Positions 31,805 to 40,049 of a DNA stretch of 64,000 bases are shown piece by piece (positions within the stretch are counted from its first letter, which is position 1; every line of letters begins with the position of its first letter). Below the pieces are notes generated by a model, which made no database searches, was not told where the DNA came from, and worked only from the letters and a program-made list of their open reading frames with translations. The position numbers and the translations under genes are program-made. The DNA is from Myxococcales bacterium. GTDB lineage: Bacteria; Myxococcota_A; Polyangia; Polyangiales; Polyangiaceae. Location: contig JADJQX010000008.1 of assembly GCA_016712525.1 (NCBI GenBank), forward strand, positions 558,001 through 622,000. Direction: 5' to 3'.

Positions 31805-32232
31805 CGAACGACTCCGAGCTTGTGGAAGACGAAGGCCGAGACGCCGCCGGCGGCCATGAAGGTGAGCGTGGCGACGAGCGAGCGCCCCGAGAAGCGTGAG
31901 AGACCGCAGACGCCGTGCCCGCTCGTGCACCCGTTGCCGAGGCGCGTCCCGAAGCCGACGAAGAGACCGGCGAGGACGACCCAGACCATCGGCAAGCTCG
32001 AGGCTCCGGTCGGGAAGCTCTGGGGCCTCACGAAGGCGAGCGCGAGGCCGCCGAGCAAGAGGCCACCGATGAACGAGAGGCGGAAGTCGCGGTCCGAGAC
32101 GCCCTTCTGGAAGAGCCCGCCGTAGAGGCCGCTGATGCCCGCGACCTTGCCGTGCACGGCGAGGATGATGGAGGCCGAGATGCCGATGAGGATGCCGCCG
32201 ATGCCGGAGGCGATGGGAGTGAAGTGGCTCAT
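31801..32232 (-). CDS. YeeE/YedE-family half-transporter
   Basis: A 143-residue membrane protein with four helices. It carries the conserved pore motif GNGCTSGHGVCGLSRFSGRSLVAT, with two cysteines. Together with the next gene it forms the split YeeE/YedE (PmpA/PmpB-like) sulfur transporter, expected to import thiosulfate or a sulfane-sulfur carrier. It starts 5 bases after the TauE stop, so the three transport genes are one operon. Confidence 0.9.
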   Translation of the reverse strand: MSHFTPIASGIGGILIGISASIILAVHGKVAGISGLYGGLFQKGVSDRDFRLSFIGGLLLGGLALAFVRPQSFPTGASSLPMVWVVLAGLFVGFGTRLGNGCTSGHGVCGLSRFSGRSLVATLTFMAAGGVSAFVFHKLGVVR

Positions 32233-32237
32233 GGTTA

Positions 32238-33104
32238 TCAGGTGGCTTTCGAGGTTTCGACGAGGGCTTTTTTCTCGCGCGAGGCGCGCACGAGGAACAC
32301 CGTGGCGACGAGGACGACCAGCGCGACGGCGACCGGAGTGCCGATGTCGCGGAGCGCCCCTGCGGGGAGCTGCTTGCCGAGCAGGAAGACGCCCATGGCC
32401 AGCACGAGCCAGCCGAACGAGCGGCGCAAGGTCTCCGGGTTCGCGAGCTTGGCGAGGCGCGCGCCGACGAGGCTGCCCCCGACCGACATGCCCGTCACGA
32501 CGAGGAGGAGCGGCCAGTGCAGCGACACCGTCGCCACGTGCCCCGCGAAGCCCGAGAGCGACTGCATCGCGATGACCATGAGAGACGTGGCCACGGCGCG
32601 AGGCATCGGCAAGCCCCCGAGGATCGACAGGGCAGGCACGACGAGGAAGCCGCCGCCGGCGCCCACGAGGCCCGACACCCCGCCGACCAGGAAGCCCAGG
32701 CCGAGCGCCTTCCCGATGGCCACGTCGTGAGGACCATCGCCACTCCCACCCCGTCGGCCGCGGAGCATCGCGATCGACGTCGCGAGCATCATGGTCGCGA
32801 AGAGCACGAGGAGCAGGGTGGCCGGGAGGTAGTGCGCGAGGCGACCCCCCACGTACGCGCCGGCCATTCCCGCGACGCCGAAGAGCCCGCCGACCCGATA
32901 GGCCACACGGCCCGCCCGGGCGTGCGCGACCATGCCGACGAGGCTCGTCGTGCCGACCACGAAGAGCGAGCTCGCGATCGCCTCCTTCGGATCGACCTTC
33001 GCCACGTACACGAGCATGGGGAGCGTGAGGATGGAGCCTCCCCCGCCGAGGAGGCCGAGGAGCACACCGATGATGCCTGCGAGGACGGCCGCGATGACCA
33101 ACAT
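32238..33104 (-). CDS. TauE/SafE sulfite exporter-family permease
   Basis: A 288-residue membrane protein with the TauE/SafE two-repeat pattern: LLGGGGSILTLPMLVY in the first half and VGGVSGLVGAGGGFLVVPAL in the second, and eight or so helices. In a pathway that makes sulfite through persulfide dioxygenase, sulfite export is the natural role. It is the first gene of the operon TauE-YeeE-DUF6691-activator. The start ATG at 33104 precedes the first helix directly. Confidence 0.9.
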   Translation of the reverse strand: MLVIAAVLAGIIGVLLGLLGGGGSILTLPMLVYVAKVDPKEAIASSLFVVGTTSLVGMVAHARAGRVAYRVGGLFGVAGMAGAYVGGRLAHYLPATLLLVLFATMMLATSIAMLRGRRGGSGDGPHDVAIGKALGLGFLVGGVSGLVGAGGGFLVVPALSILGGLPMPRAVATSLMVIAMQSLSGFAGHVATVSLHWPLLLVVTGMSVGGSLVGARLAKLANPETLRRSFGWLVLAMGVFLLGKQLPAGALRDIGTPVAVALVVLVATVFLVRASREKKALVETSKAT

Positions 33105-33115
33105 GCCCGGTGGAT

Positions 33116-33131
33116 TACACGTTTCGTGCCA
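33116..33131 (-). promoter_or_regulatory. Weak sigma-54-like promoter of the TauE-YeeE-activator operon
   Basis: On the minus strand, TGGCACGAAACGTGTA has a perfect -24 block, but its -12 block lacks the GC pair. Its place relative to the GTTTCA repeat is the same as in the other units. Confidence 0.35.
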
Positions 33132-33175
33132 GAAGCGGACTGGCGCCCTTCCCCGTGATTTCGGCGGGTTCCAAT

Positions 33176-33210
33176 GTTTCATCACGTTTCACGCCCTCCT
33201 GCACGTTTCT
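33176..33210. promoter_or_regulatory. GTTTCA 10-bp direct repeat plus third half-site
   Basis: GTTTCATCACGTTTCA (33176-33191) is an exact 10-bp direct repeat, with GTTTCT at 33205. It lies 45 bases upstream of the TauE -24 block. Confidence 0.6.
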
Positions 33211-33294
33211 CGAGCCGGCGGTCGAAAAGGATGCGTCGCGGAGGGTTCACCGAGGCGTCATCACGGCGACCGCATGCCTCGGCAGGCTCGGCGC

Positions 33295-33995
33295 ATGCAC
33301 GACGAACCGAGGCCCGAGGGCCACGCCCCCCCCACCGCGTCCACGTTCGCGGGCGAGGCTCCGGGCTCCCCGATCTTCTTCTTCACCGTCGCGCGGCTCG
33401 TGTTCGAGCCGTACGAGGCCTTGGCGAGCCTCGCAGGGCGCCTCGCCGGGTCACCCTCGAGCGTGACACGCCTCCGCTACGTGCTCGACGGAGAGCCGAG
33501 CTCACGGCGCCAGGACCTCGTCGCGTCGGCGCTCCGGGCGGGTGCCAAGCGGACCCACGAGCGGACCTCGACCTTCGCTCCGTCGTGGGGCGCGCGGGAG
33601 AGGGGCTCTCGACCGTGGCCCCCCGTGCCCTCCGCTTCTTGGGCCTCGACCCCACGAACGCCCCCGAGCCCTTCGCCACGTTCTGCCGCGCCGCCGAAGA
33701 AGACGACGACGAGCGCTCGTTGCGTGGCGAGCTGTCGGTCCTGCCCGTTCGACTTCCCGACATGTCTTACCTTCTCTTCTTCGACGACGGCGCGCGCGAG
33801 ATCCTCCGGGTCGGTGTCGAGGACGTGGCGAACCGCGCCGAAGCCCCGGCCCCGCTCGGTGCGGACGAGCTCGAGCGGCTCGAGCGGGTGCTCGACGGCT
33901 CCGGTCGCAGGCGCGAAATCCCTCATGATTCGGCCCATCTCGCCTTGCACGCGCGCGCCGATGCGGGCAAGGTCGACCGATGCGCCGCAACGTGA
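33295..33995 (+). pseudogene. Frameshifted gene of unknown function
   Basis: Two reading frames carry one gene. From 33295 (alternative ATG 33274) the frame of position 33295 shows strong GC3 codon use and reads SPIFFFTVARLVFEPYEALASL, then VTRLRYVLDGEP, up to about 33,550. After about 33,590 that frame loses codon bias, and the frame one base earlier takes over (STVAPRALRFLGLDPTNAPEPF, LPDMSYLLFFDDGAREILRVGVED), ending at the TGA at 33995. I see no slippery heptamer, so this is a mutation or an assembly error rather than programmed shifting. The product is not recognised. The end overlaps the next gene by 16 bp. Confidence 0.65.
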
Positions 33996-36379
33996 TCCTC
34001 GGGCGAGGCCTCGCCTTGGTTTTTGTCCTCTTCGCCGCCGGTGCGAGCGCGGGCGCGGGCTGTGGCAGCAGCGAGCCCGACTCGATCTTCGACGGCGGAG
34101 ATCGCACCGACGCCACCACGACGAGCACGACCAACCCTCCCCCGCCCGGAACCTTCGATCCGACCGAGGGAGGCCCTCCGAAAGACGCCGACCCCGACGC
34201 GCTCGGGCGGCTCGCCGTGACACCGGCCAACGCGACGGTCCAGGTGACCATCGTGAACGGCGTCGTCACCGTGAACGCGCCCGTCACGTTCAGCGCGACG
34301 TACAGCGGCCAGCCCGTCTCCCCCGAGTGGCTCTTCGATCGCGGCGAGCTCGGCGACGTATCACCTGCGGGCGTCTTCAGCGCGAACGGGCGCAACGTCG
34401 GCGAGGGGACGATCACCGCGCGGTTCGGCGCACGCGAGGGCACCGCCAAGGTCAAGGTCGTGGTCGTGTCGCAGTCGAACGGCTCCACCGCGGGCGACGC
34501 GGGAGCCGGCAGCGGCGGCCTCGGAGGGGTCGGCGGAGAGCCGCTCGGTCCGGCGGTCGACGCCGCGATCGTCACCAAGCTGAAGACACAGTCGACGCTC
34601 CCGGCGACGCCCCAAGAGCTCGGGTTCCTCTACCCGTACGACAAGACCGTGTGGCCACGCGGCCTGCTCCCGCCGCTCCTCATGTGGCAGACCACGCGCG
34701 AGGCTACAGCCGTCTACGTGAAGCTCTCGCAGGGGAATTTCACCTTCGAGGGCACCTACTCGGTGGCCCAGCACGCCGCCGGGAGCGCGGCCCGGAGGCG
34801 CACCCGCATCGAGGAGGCCGCGTGGCGTACGGCCACGTCGGGCAACCAAGGGGACGACCTCTCCGTCGAGCTCCGCATCTACTCGGCAGCCGACGACAAG
34901 GTCTACGGCCCCATCAAGCAGACGTACAAGGTCGCCCCCGGGGTGCTCCGCGGCACCGTCTACTACAACTCGTACGACTCGAGGCTCACGGGCGGAACGG
35001 GCGATCCCACGGGGGGTGTCATCGCCATCCAGCCGCGCGCCCCCGACCCGGTGCTCGCCATCCCGGGCGCCGCCGGCAAATGCCACGTGTGCCACACCGT
35101 CTCGGCCGACGGGTCCACGCTCTTCGCCCAAGACGGGAAGCTCACCTACCCCGGCGCCGACGACTACCGCCGCGGGGCCGCGTACGACCTGCGCTCGGCG
35201 AGCTCGTACGCCACGCGCACCGTCTACGACGGCTCGGTCACCCCGGCCCACGACCGCAAATTTACCTGGTCCGCGCCCTACCCCGACGGCTCGTTCGCGC
35301 TCGTGAGCTCGCGTTTCACACGCGAGGCCTACCTCGCGTCGGATGCCCAGCTCGTCTCGCGCGCCGACGGGAGCCCGGTCACGAGCACCACGGGCCTCGC
35401 CGGTGTCGTGACGAGCGCCGTCACCCCGACGTTCGCCCCCGACGGCCGCAAGGTCGCCTTCAACTTCTGGGAGGGCGCGGGCGCGGGTGGCGTCACGGCC
35501 GGCGCGGGACGAAGCCTCGCCATGATGGACTTCGGCTGCGGCGCGGCCACGGGCGCCACGGCATGCAACCCCGCGTCACCGCGAGCCTTCTCGCGAATCC
35601 GTGAGGTCTACAAGGATCCGGCGCGCTACCCCTCGTGGCCGAGCTTCCTCCCGGACGGCAAGGCCGTGGTCTTCAACAACCAGCTCGTCGGCGGCGACTG
35701 CGGACCGGGCTCGGCTGGGGCCCGCGCGGTCGATCGCACGAGCATCCACAACTGCCAAATCACGACCTGGTTCGGCGCGAAATCCGAGCTTTGGCTCGCG
35801 CGCGACACCTCGCCCACGCAGGCGCGCAGGCTCGACGCCGCCAACGGCACGGGCTACCTGCCCACGAACGCCGACCACCCCAACGACGCCGAGCTCTCGT
35901 ACCAGCCCACGGTGAACCCCGTGCCCTCGGGCGGGTACTACTGGGTCGTCTTCACGTCGCGCCGTATGTACGGAAACCTGCTCACGGACAAACCCTGGGG
36001 CCCCTCGGGCGACGGCGGCGGCCCGCAGAAGAAGCTCTGGGTCGCGGCCATCGACATCAACAACCCCACGGCCGCCGCCGATCCGAGCCACCCTGCGTTC
36101 TACCTGCCCGGGCAAGAGCTCTCGTCGGGCAACACCCGCGGGTTCTGGGTGGTCGATCCGTGCAAGCCGAACGGCACCTCGTGCGAGACCGGCGACGAGT
36201 GCTGCAACGGCTTCTGCCGCAAGAACAACGAGGCGGGTGGCCTCGTCTGCGGAGACAAGCCCCCGGGCACGACCTGCGTGCAGGAGCTCGAGAAATGCAG
36301 CGTCGACGCGGACTGCTGCGATCCGCGCCAGAAGTGCATCGCCGGCCGCTGCGCGTTCGAGTCGCCCATCCCGCGGTGA
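33980..36379 (+). CDS. Large secreted lipoprotein with c-type heme, PD40-like propeller and Cys-knot tail
   Basis: A 799-residue protein. The signal peptide ends in GAGCGSS; a Thr/Pro/Asp linker and an Ig-like domain (about residues 75-165) follow. A c-type heme motif CHVCHTVSADGSTLFAQDG sits in a TolB/PD40-like propeller (TFAPDGRKVAFNFWEG; WPSFLPDGKAVVFNN). The last 70 residues are a Cys-rich module repeated twice (CETGDECCNGFCR; CSVDADCCDPRQKC). The combination is typical of large myxobacterial surface lipoproteins. The function is unknown; the heme suggests electron transfer at the cell surface. Confidence 0.82.
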   Translation: MRRNVILGRGLALVFVLFAAGASAGAGCGSSEPDSIFDGGDRTDATTTSTTNPPPPGTFDPTEGGPPKDADPDALGRLAVTPANATVQVTIVNGVVTVNAPVTFSATYSGQPVSPEWLFDRGELGDVSPAGVFSANGRNVGEGTITARFGAREGTAKVKVVVVSQSNGSTAGDAGAGSGGLGGVGGEPLGPAVDAAIVTKLKTQSTLPATPQELGFLYPYDKTVWPRGLLPPLLMWQTTREATAVYVKLSQGNFTFEGTYSVAQHAAGSAARRRTRIEEAAWRTATSGNQGDDLSVELRIYSAADDKVYGPIKQTYKVAPGVLRGTVYYNSYDSRLTGGTGDPTGGVIAIQPRAPDPVLAIPGAAGKCHVCHTVSADGSTLFAQDGKLTYPGADDYRRGAAYDLRSASSYATRTVYDGSVTPAHDRKFTWSAPYPDGSFALVSSRFTREAYLASDAQLVSRADGSPVTSTTGLAGVVTSAVTPTFAPDGRKVAFNFWEGAGAGGVTAGAGRSLAMMDFGCGAATGATACNPASPRAFSRIREVYKDPARYPSWPSFLPDGKAVVFNNQLVGGDCGPGSAGARAVDRTSIHNCQITTWFGAKSELWLARDTSPTQARRLDAANGTGYLPTNADHPNDAELSYQPTVNPVPSGGYYWVVFTSRRMYGNLLTDKPWGPSGDGGGPQKKLWVAAIDINNPTAAADPSHPAFYLPGQELSSGNTRGFWVVDPCKPNGTSCETGDECCNGFCRKNNEAGGLVCGDKPPGTTCVQELEKCSVDADCCDPRQKCIAGRCAFESPIPR

Positions 36380-36396
36380 TCGGGCGCCGTCACGAG

Positions 36397-36430
36397 CGAG
36401 CCCCGCGGGCCTACGGGCTCACGGGGCTCG
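36397..36430. terminator. Perfect 9-bp hairpin between convergent genes
   Basis: CGAGCCCCG (36397-36405) pairs with CGGGGCTCG (36422-36430), followed by TCGTCTTTCG. It separates the heme lipoprotein from the convergent DUF1552 gene. Confidence 0.6.
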
Positions 36431-36462
36431 TCGTCTTTCGAAGGTCGAACGTGTGGTGATCG

Positions 36463-37797
36463 TCAGACGAGCACGCCGGGCAGCGGACCGCCGCCGGAGC
36501 CGAAGCTCCCGAGGTTCGCGCCCATCGCGCGCGCGATCGACACCCAGAGCTCGCCGTGGCGGCGGCCGTTCGTGTCGATGACGCGGCCCGTACGCACGGC
36601 GCCGCCGCCCTTGCCACACACGATGAACGGCATGTTGTCGTGCGTGTGGGTGTTGCCGTCGGAGACCTCGGAGCAGATGACGACGAGGCTATGGTCGAGC
36701 ATCGTGCCGCTGCCCTCGGGGCGCGCCGCGAGCTGCTCGAGCACGTACGCCGCCTGCGAGACGAACCACGTGCGCTGCGCCGTGTAGTCTGCAAACTTCG
36801 GATCCCCCGGATCGCCGTAGTGCGAGGCCTGGTGGCTGCGCATGTCGAAGTTGGGCTTGTAGAGAGGAGAGCCCGGGAACCGGCTCATGATGAGCTCGCT
36901 CGTGTGCTGCGAGCACTGGATGACGCCCACGCGCGTGAGGCCGCACGCCATCGCCTGCACCATGAGGTCGCTCTGGGCGCGGAGGATCTGCGGGAACGTG
37001 GCGGCGTCGTAGAGGTTCTGGCTCGTGAGTCCGGCGAGGTTCACGAGCGGGTTCTGGCACGACGCCGTGGGCGTGGCGCCGAGGCCCTTCACGCGCTTCT
37101 CGACGTCCCGGAGGGCCTCGAGGTGGAGATCGAGCTTCGCCTTCTCGACGTCGCCCGTGCGCTTTCGCAGCTCCTCGAGATCGGCGAAGGCCGTGTCGAG
37201 CACGCTCACGTCGTCGGGGTTCGGGCCGGTCGGCGCCCCGCCGCCGGGGTTCGCGTTCCCGAAGAGGCGAGAGAAGGCGGCGCGCGGATCGTCCTCGGGG
37301 GCGACGGTGGTGCCCGGGCCGACGTACGAGATGAACTTGTCGCCGCTCGCGTTGTTCTGCGCCGCCATGGCGCCGAGGTAGAGGTGCGAGACGGGCGACG
37401 CGCTGCCCACGTTGCGCGCGAGCCAGCGATCGATCGACTCGCCCCCACCTCCGTCGACGGCCGTGAGGAGCTTCTTCGCGCCACCCGGGTGGCTGCCCGA
37501 GTCGGTCGCGCCCATGCTCAGGCCGCGGAGGAAGATCGAGTCGTTCTTGAAGCGCGCGAGCGGCTGGAGGTTCTCAGAGAGCGTGAAATTCGTGTCGCTC
37601 CCGCTCGGGAACCACTTGCCCGCCGCACCACCCGGGTCGGGCACCCCGTCCGGAAAGTAGAAGAAGATCACACGCTTGCAGGGCCCGTTGGCCCCGTCGG
37701 CCGAGGCCGTCTTGAGGAGCCCCGCGAACGGCGACATCATGGCGGCGCCGAGGACACCACGGAGGAGCGAGCGGCGAGAGATGGGATTGCGGTTCAT
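36463..37797 (-). CDS. DUF1552 protein, Tat-exported
   Basis: A 444-residue protein with a Tat signal (PISRRSLLRGVLGAAMM) and a DUF1552 body (KRVIFFYFPDGVPDPG, FLRGLSMG, HLYLGAMAAQ, LMVQAMACGLTRVGVIQCSQHTSE, WFVSQAAYVLEQLAA, SLVVICSEVSDGNTHTHDNMPFIVCG). The fold resembles alkaline-phosphatase-type hydrolases (DUF1501 relatives). It overlaps the DUF1592 gene by 4 bp. The two are a recurring pair in Myxococcota and Planctomycetota with unknown substrate. Confidence 0.9.
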   Translation of the reverse strand: MNRNPISRRSLLRGVLGAAMMSPFAGLLKTASADGANGPCKRVIFFYFPDGVPDPGGAAGKWFPSGSDTNFTLSENLQPLARFKNDSIFLRGLSMGATDSGSHPGGAKKLLTAVDGGGGESIDRWLARNVGSASPVSHLYLGAMAAQNNASGDKFISYVGPGTTVAPEDDPRAAFSRLFGNANPGGGAPTGPNPDDVSVLDTAFADLEELRKRTGDVEKAKLDLHLEALRDVEKRVKGLGATPTASCQNPLVNLAGLTSQNLYDAATFPQILRAQSDLMVQAMACGLTRVGVIQCSQHTSELIMSRFPGSPLYKPNFDMRSHQASHYGDPGDPKFADYTAQRTWFVSQAAYVLEQLAARPEGSGTMLDHSLVVICSEVSDGNTHTHDNMPFIVCGKGGGAVRTGRVIDTNGRRHGELWVSIARAMGANLGSFGSGGGPLPGVLV

Positions 37798-39947
37798 TTG
37801 CGCACCGTGAAGTCATCGGAGGAAACGAGGTCGACCAAGAGCTCGCGGATGTCTCCGCCCTTCGCAGCGAGACGGGCCTCGTAAGGCCGCGTCGTGCACA
37901 TGTCGTCTTCCATCACACCGCGAGTGAAGCGGTAGAGCTGCTTCGCGACGCACGCCTCGGCGGCCTTGCTGGCCCCCAAGGTCTTCCCGAGCGTCGTGAG
38001 GTCGGAGAACGGCGCGCTCGTGCCCTTGCCGAGCCCTTCGACGTCGGTCATGTCGCCCTTCGCGTCGATGGGCTTGCCGTTCTCGGTGTCGCGGAGCTTG
38101 CCCATGGCGTCGAACCGCTCGAAGCCGAAGCCGACCGGGTCGATGTGTTTGTGGCAGCTCGCGCAGAAGGGGTTCGCCGTGTGCTGCGCGAAGCGGTCGC
38201 GCGTCGTGGCGTTGGGGTCGATCTTGGGCACACCCCCGACGTTCGGCGGCGGCGGCGGGAGCTCCTGGCAGAGCAGGTTTCGCCGCACGAAGAGGCCTCG
38301 GCGGATGGGCGACGACTGGTCGGAGTGCGACGTCGTCGCGAGCATGCCCGCGTGACCGAGGAGGCCCGAGCGGGCCCCGTCGGGGTAGGTCTGCTTCTCG
38401 AAGGCGGCCTTCGGCGCGGGCATGCCGTAGTGCTTGGCGAGCTCGGCGTCGACGAAGGTGTAGTTGGCCGTGAAGAGCTCCGACGCCTTGTGCGAGCCGT
38501 CGAACACGACGTGCGTGAAGAAGCGCGAAGTCTCCTCCCGCATCGACGCGCGGAGGGCCGGGGAGTCGTTCGGGAAGAGCGACGCTTGCTTCTCGACCTC
38601 GAGGACTTTGTCGGCCCCGGTCCACTGCGCGGCGAACTCACCGAGGTGCGCTCGGGTGCGGGGCAGCGAGAGGAGGCGCCGGGCCTCGCGCTCACGCCCT
38701 TCGCGAGTCGCAAGCTCCCCCTTCTCCGCGGCGGCGAAGAGCGCATCGTCGGGCATCGAGCCTGTGATCCCGTACGACATGGCCGAGGCGATCTCCCAGC
38801 CGGTGAGCGTGAAGGTCTCTCCCTTCTTCTCACCCACCTCGGATCGGTAGAGGAAGGCCGGCGACGTGAGCATGGCGCGGAGCGCATGGCGCGCGCTCTT
38901 CGTGCGGTCCGAGCCCGAGAGCGCGAGCGCTTCGTAGCGCTTCACCTCGTCGGCCGAGAGCGGGCGGCGGAAGACCTTGCGGCCCATGCGCCCGACGAAG
39001 GACTTCGCGCAGCCCTCGTCGACGTTCGCGCACGCGAGCAGCTTGGGCATGTCGGCGCCATCCGTGACGACCTTCGCCATGCGGAAGACCGCCTCCGACA
39101 GGGTCGCGCTCGTGACGCGCGACGGGCCGTGGTGATCGAAGAGGAAGCCCTCGGGCCTCGCCTCTTTCGGGTACGACGCGAACGCCGACGCGAGCAGGGT
39201 GTCGTTCGGCTTGGTCGTGCCGGAGCCGCCCTGACAGCTCACGTCGACGAGGCTGTTCTCTCCGCCGAAGCCGTCGGGGCCGCGGCGCGTGTTCGACGGG
39301 TCGGGGATCCAGTCTTTTTCGTCGAGGACGAGCTTGTACTGGTGCTGCCCGTTCGGGAGCTGCTTGTCGAGCGAGAAGACGTTGCCCATCTTCGACAGGG
39401 CGTATCCGCCGCCGGCGATCGTGCCCGGCCACCCGTTGAAGCTGCCCGCGACGTGCACCTTGGTGACGGAGCGCGCGCCCGGGTCGTACGTGAACCGAAC
39501 GACGCCGCACGTGTCGGCCGGCGCGGGCGCGGAGGCCGAGGCGATCCCCAAGAGGTCCGCCACGGTGGCCTCGAGCTCGCGCCGCGAGAGGAGGCGGAGC
39601 CCACGCGCTTGGGGCTTCGGCGCCTCGCACACGACCTCGCCCTTGAACGTGTCGAGGATGTAGCGCGCGATCTGGGGAGGGCAGTCGCCGACGCACTTCT
39701 CGGGTGCGCCTTGCGGCATGCGCTCGTCGATGATCTTGACCAGCGTCTCTTCGCCGCGCGACCAATCGCGGAGGCCCGGGGCGACGCCGCCCTCGCCCTT
39801 CGCGCCGTGGCAGCTCGCGCAGAGGTCCTTGTAGAGGGCCTGGCCCTTCGTGACGTCGGCGACGTCCGAGCGCGTGGACTTGTCGTTGCAGCCGAGGGCG
39901 GTCGCGCCGACGACCGCGAGCAACCCGGCGATGAGGAATACACGCAT
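37794..39947 (-). CDS. DUF1592/DUF1588/DUF1585-type cytochrome lipoprotein with AMPK-like carbohydrate-binding insert
   Basis: A 717-residue lipoprotein (lipobox ALGC, Cys20). It begins with a small cytochrome domain (CASCH, 43-47) and a DUF1587-like segment (RLLSRRELEATVADLLGI). Between these and the DUF1595/1592/1588/1585 run lies an insert of about 90 residues that looks like a glycogen-binding E-set domain (SVTKVHVAGSFNGWPG; LPNGQHQYKLVLDEKDWIPD). A second heme-like motif is in PFCASCHKHIDPVGFGFERFD. It is co-translated with DUF1552. The insert suggests that the pair works on a polysaccharide. Confidence 0.88.
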   Translation of the reverse strand: MRVFLIAGLLAVVGATALGCNDKSTRSDVADVTKGQALYKDLCASCHGAKGEGGVAPGLRDWSRGEETLVKIIDERMPQGAPEKCVGDCPPQIARYILDTFKGEVVCEAPKPQARGLRLLSRRELEATVADLLGIASASAPAPADTCGVVRFTYDPGARSVTKVHVAGSFNGWPGTIAGGGYALSKMGNVFSLDKQLPNGQHQYKLVLDEKDWIPDPSNTRRGPDGFGGENSLVDVSCQGGSGTTKPNDTLLASAFASYPKEARPEGFLFDHHGPSRVTSATLSEAVFRMAKVVTDGADMPKLLACANVDEGCAKSFVGRMGRKVFRRPLSADEVKRYEALALSGSDRTKSARHALRAMLTSPAFLYRSEVGEKKGETFTLTGWEIASAMSYGITGSMPDDALFAAAEKGELATREGREREARRLLSLPRTRAHLGEFAAQWTGADKVLEVEKQASLFPNDSPALRASMREETSRFFTHVVFDGSHKASELFTANYTFVDAELAKHYGMPAPKAAFEKQTYPDGARSGLLGHAGMLATTSHSDQSSPIRRGLFVRRNLLCQELPPPPPNVGGVPKIDPNATTRDRFAQHTANPFCASCHKHIDPVGFGFERFDAMGKLRDTENGKPIDAKGDMTDVEGLGKGTSAPFSDLTTLGKTLGASKAAEACVAKQLYRFTRGVMEDDMCTTRPYEARLAAKGGDIRELLVDLVSSDDFTVRK

Positions 39948-40049
39948 GAGACCCTCCGCGCGTCACTCTATGGGGAGTTACGCGAAAGGCAACCCATTCG
40001 GCCTAAGGAGTGGACCCGCCCGCGAAATCAAAGGAGAATTTGCCGCACT

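Noticed and set aside
33545..33595. Programmed -1 frameshift
   Set aside because: The frame change looks real, but I see no X-XXY-YYZ slippery heptamer or strong downstream structure.
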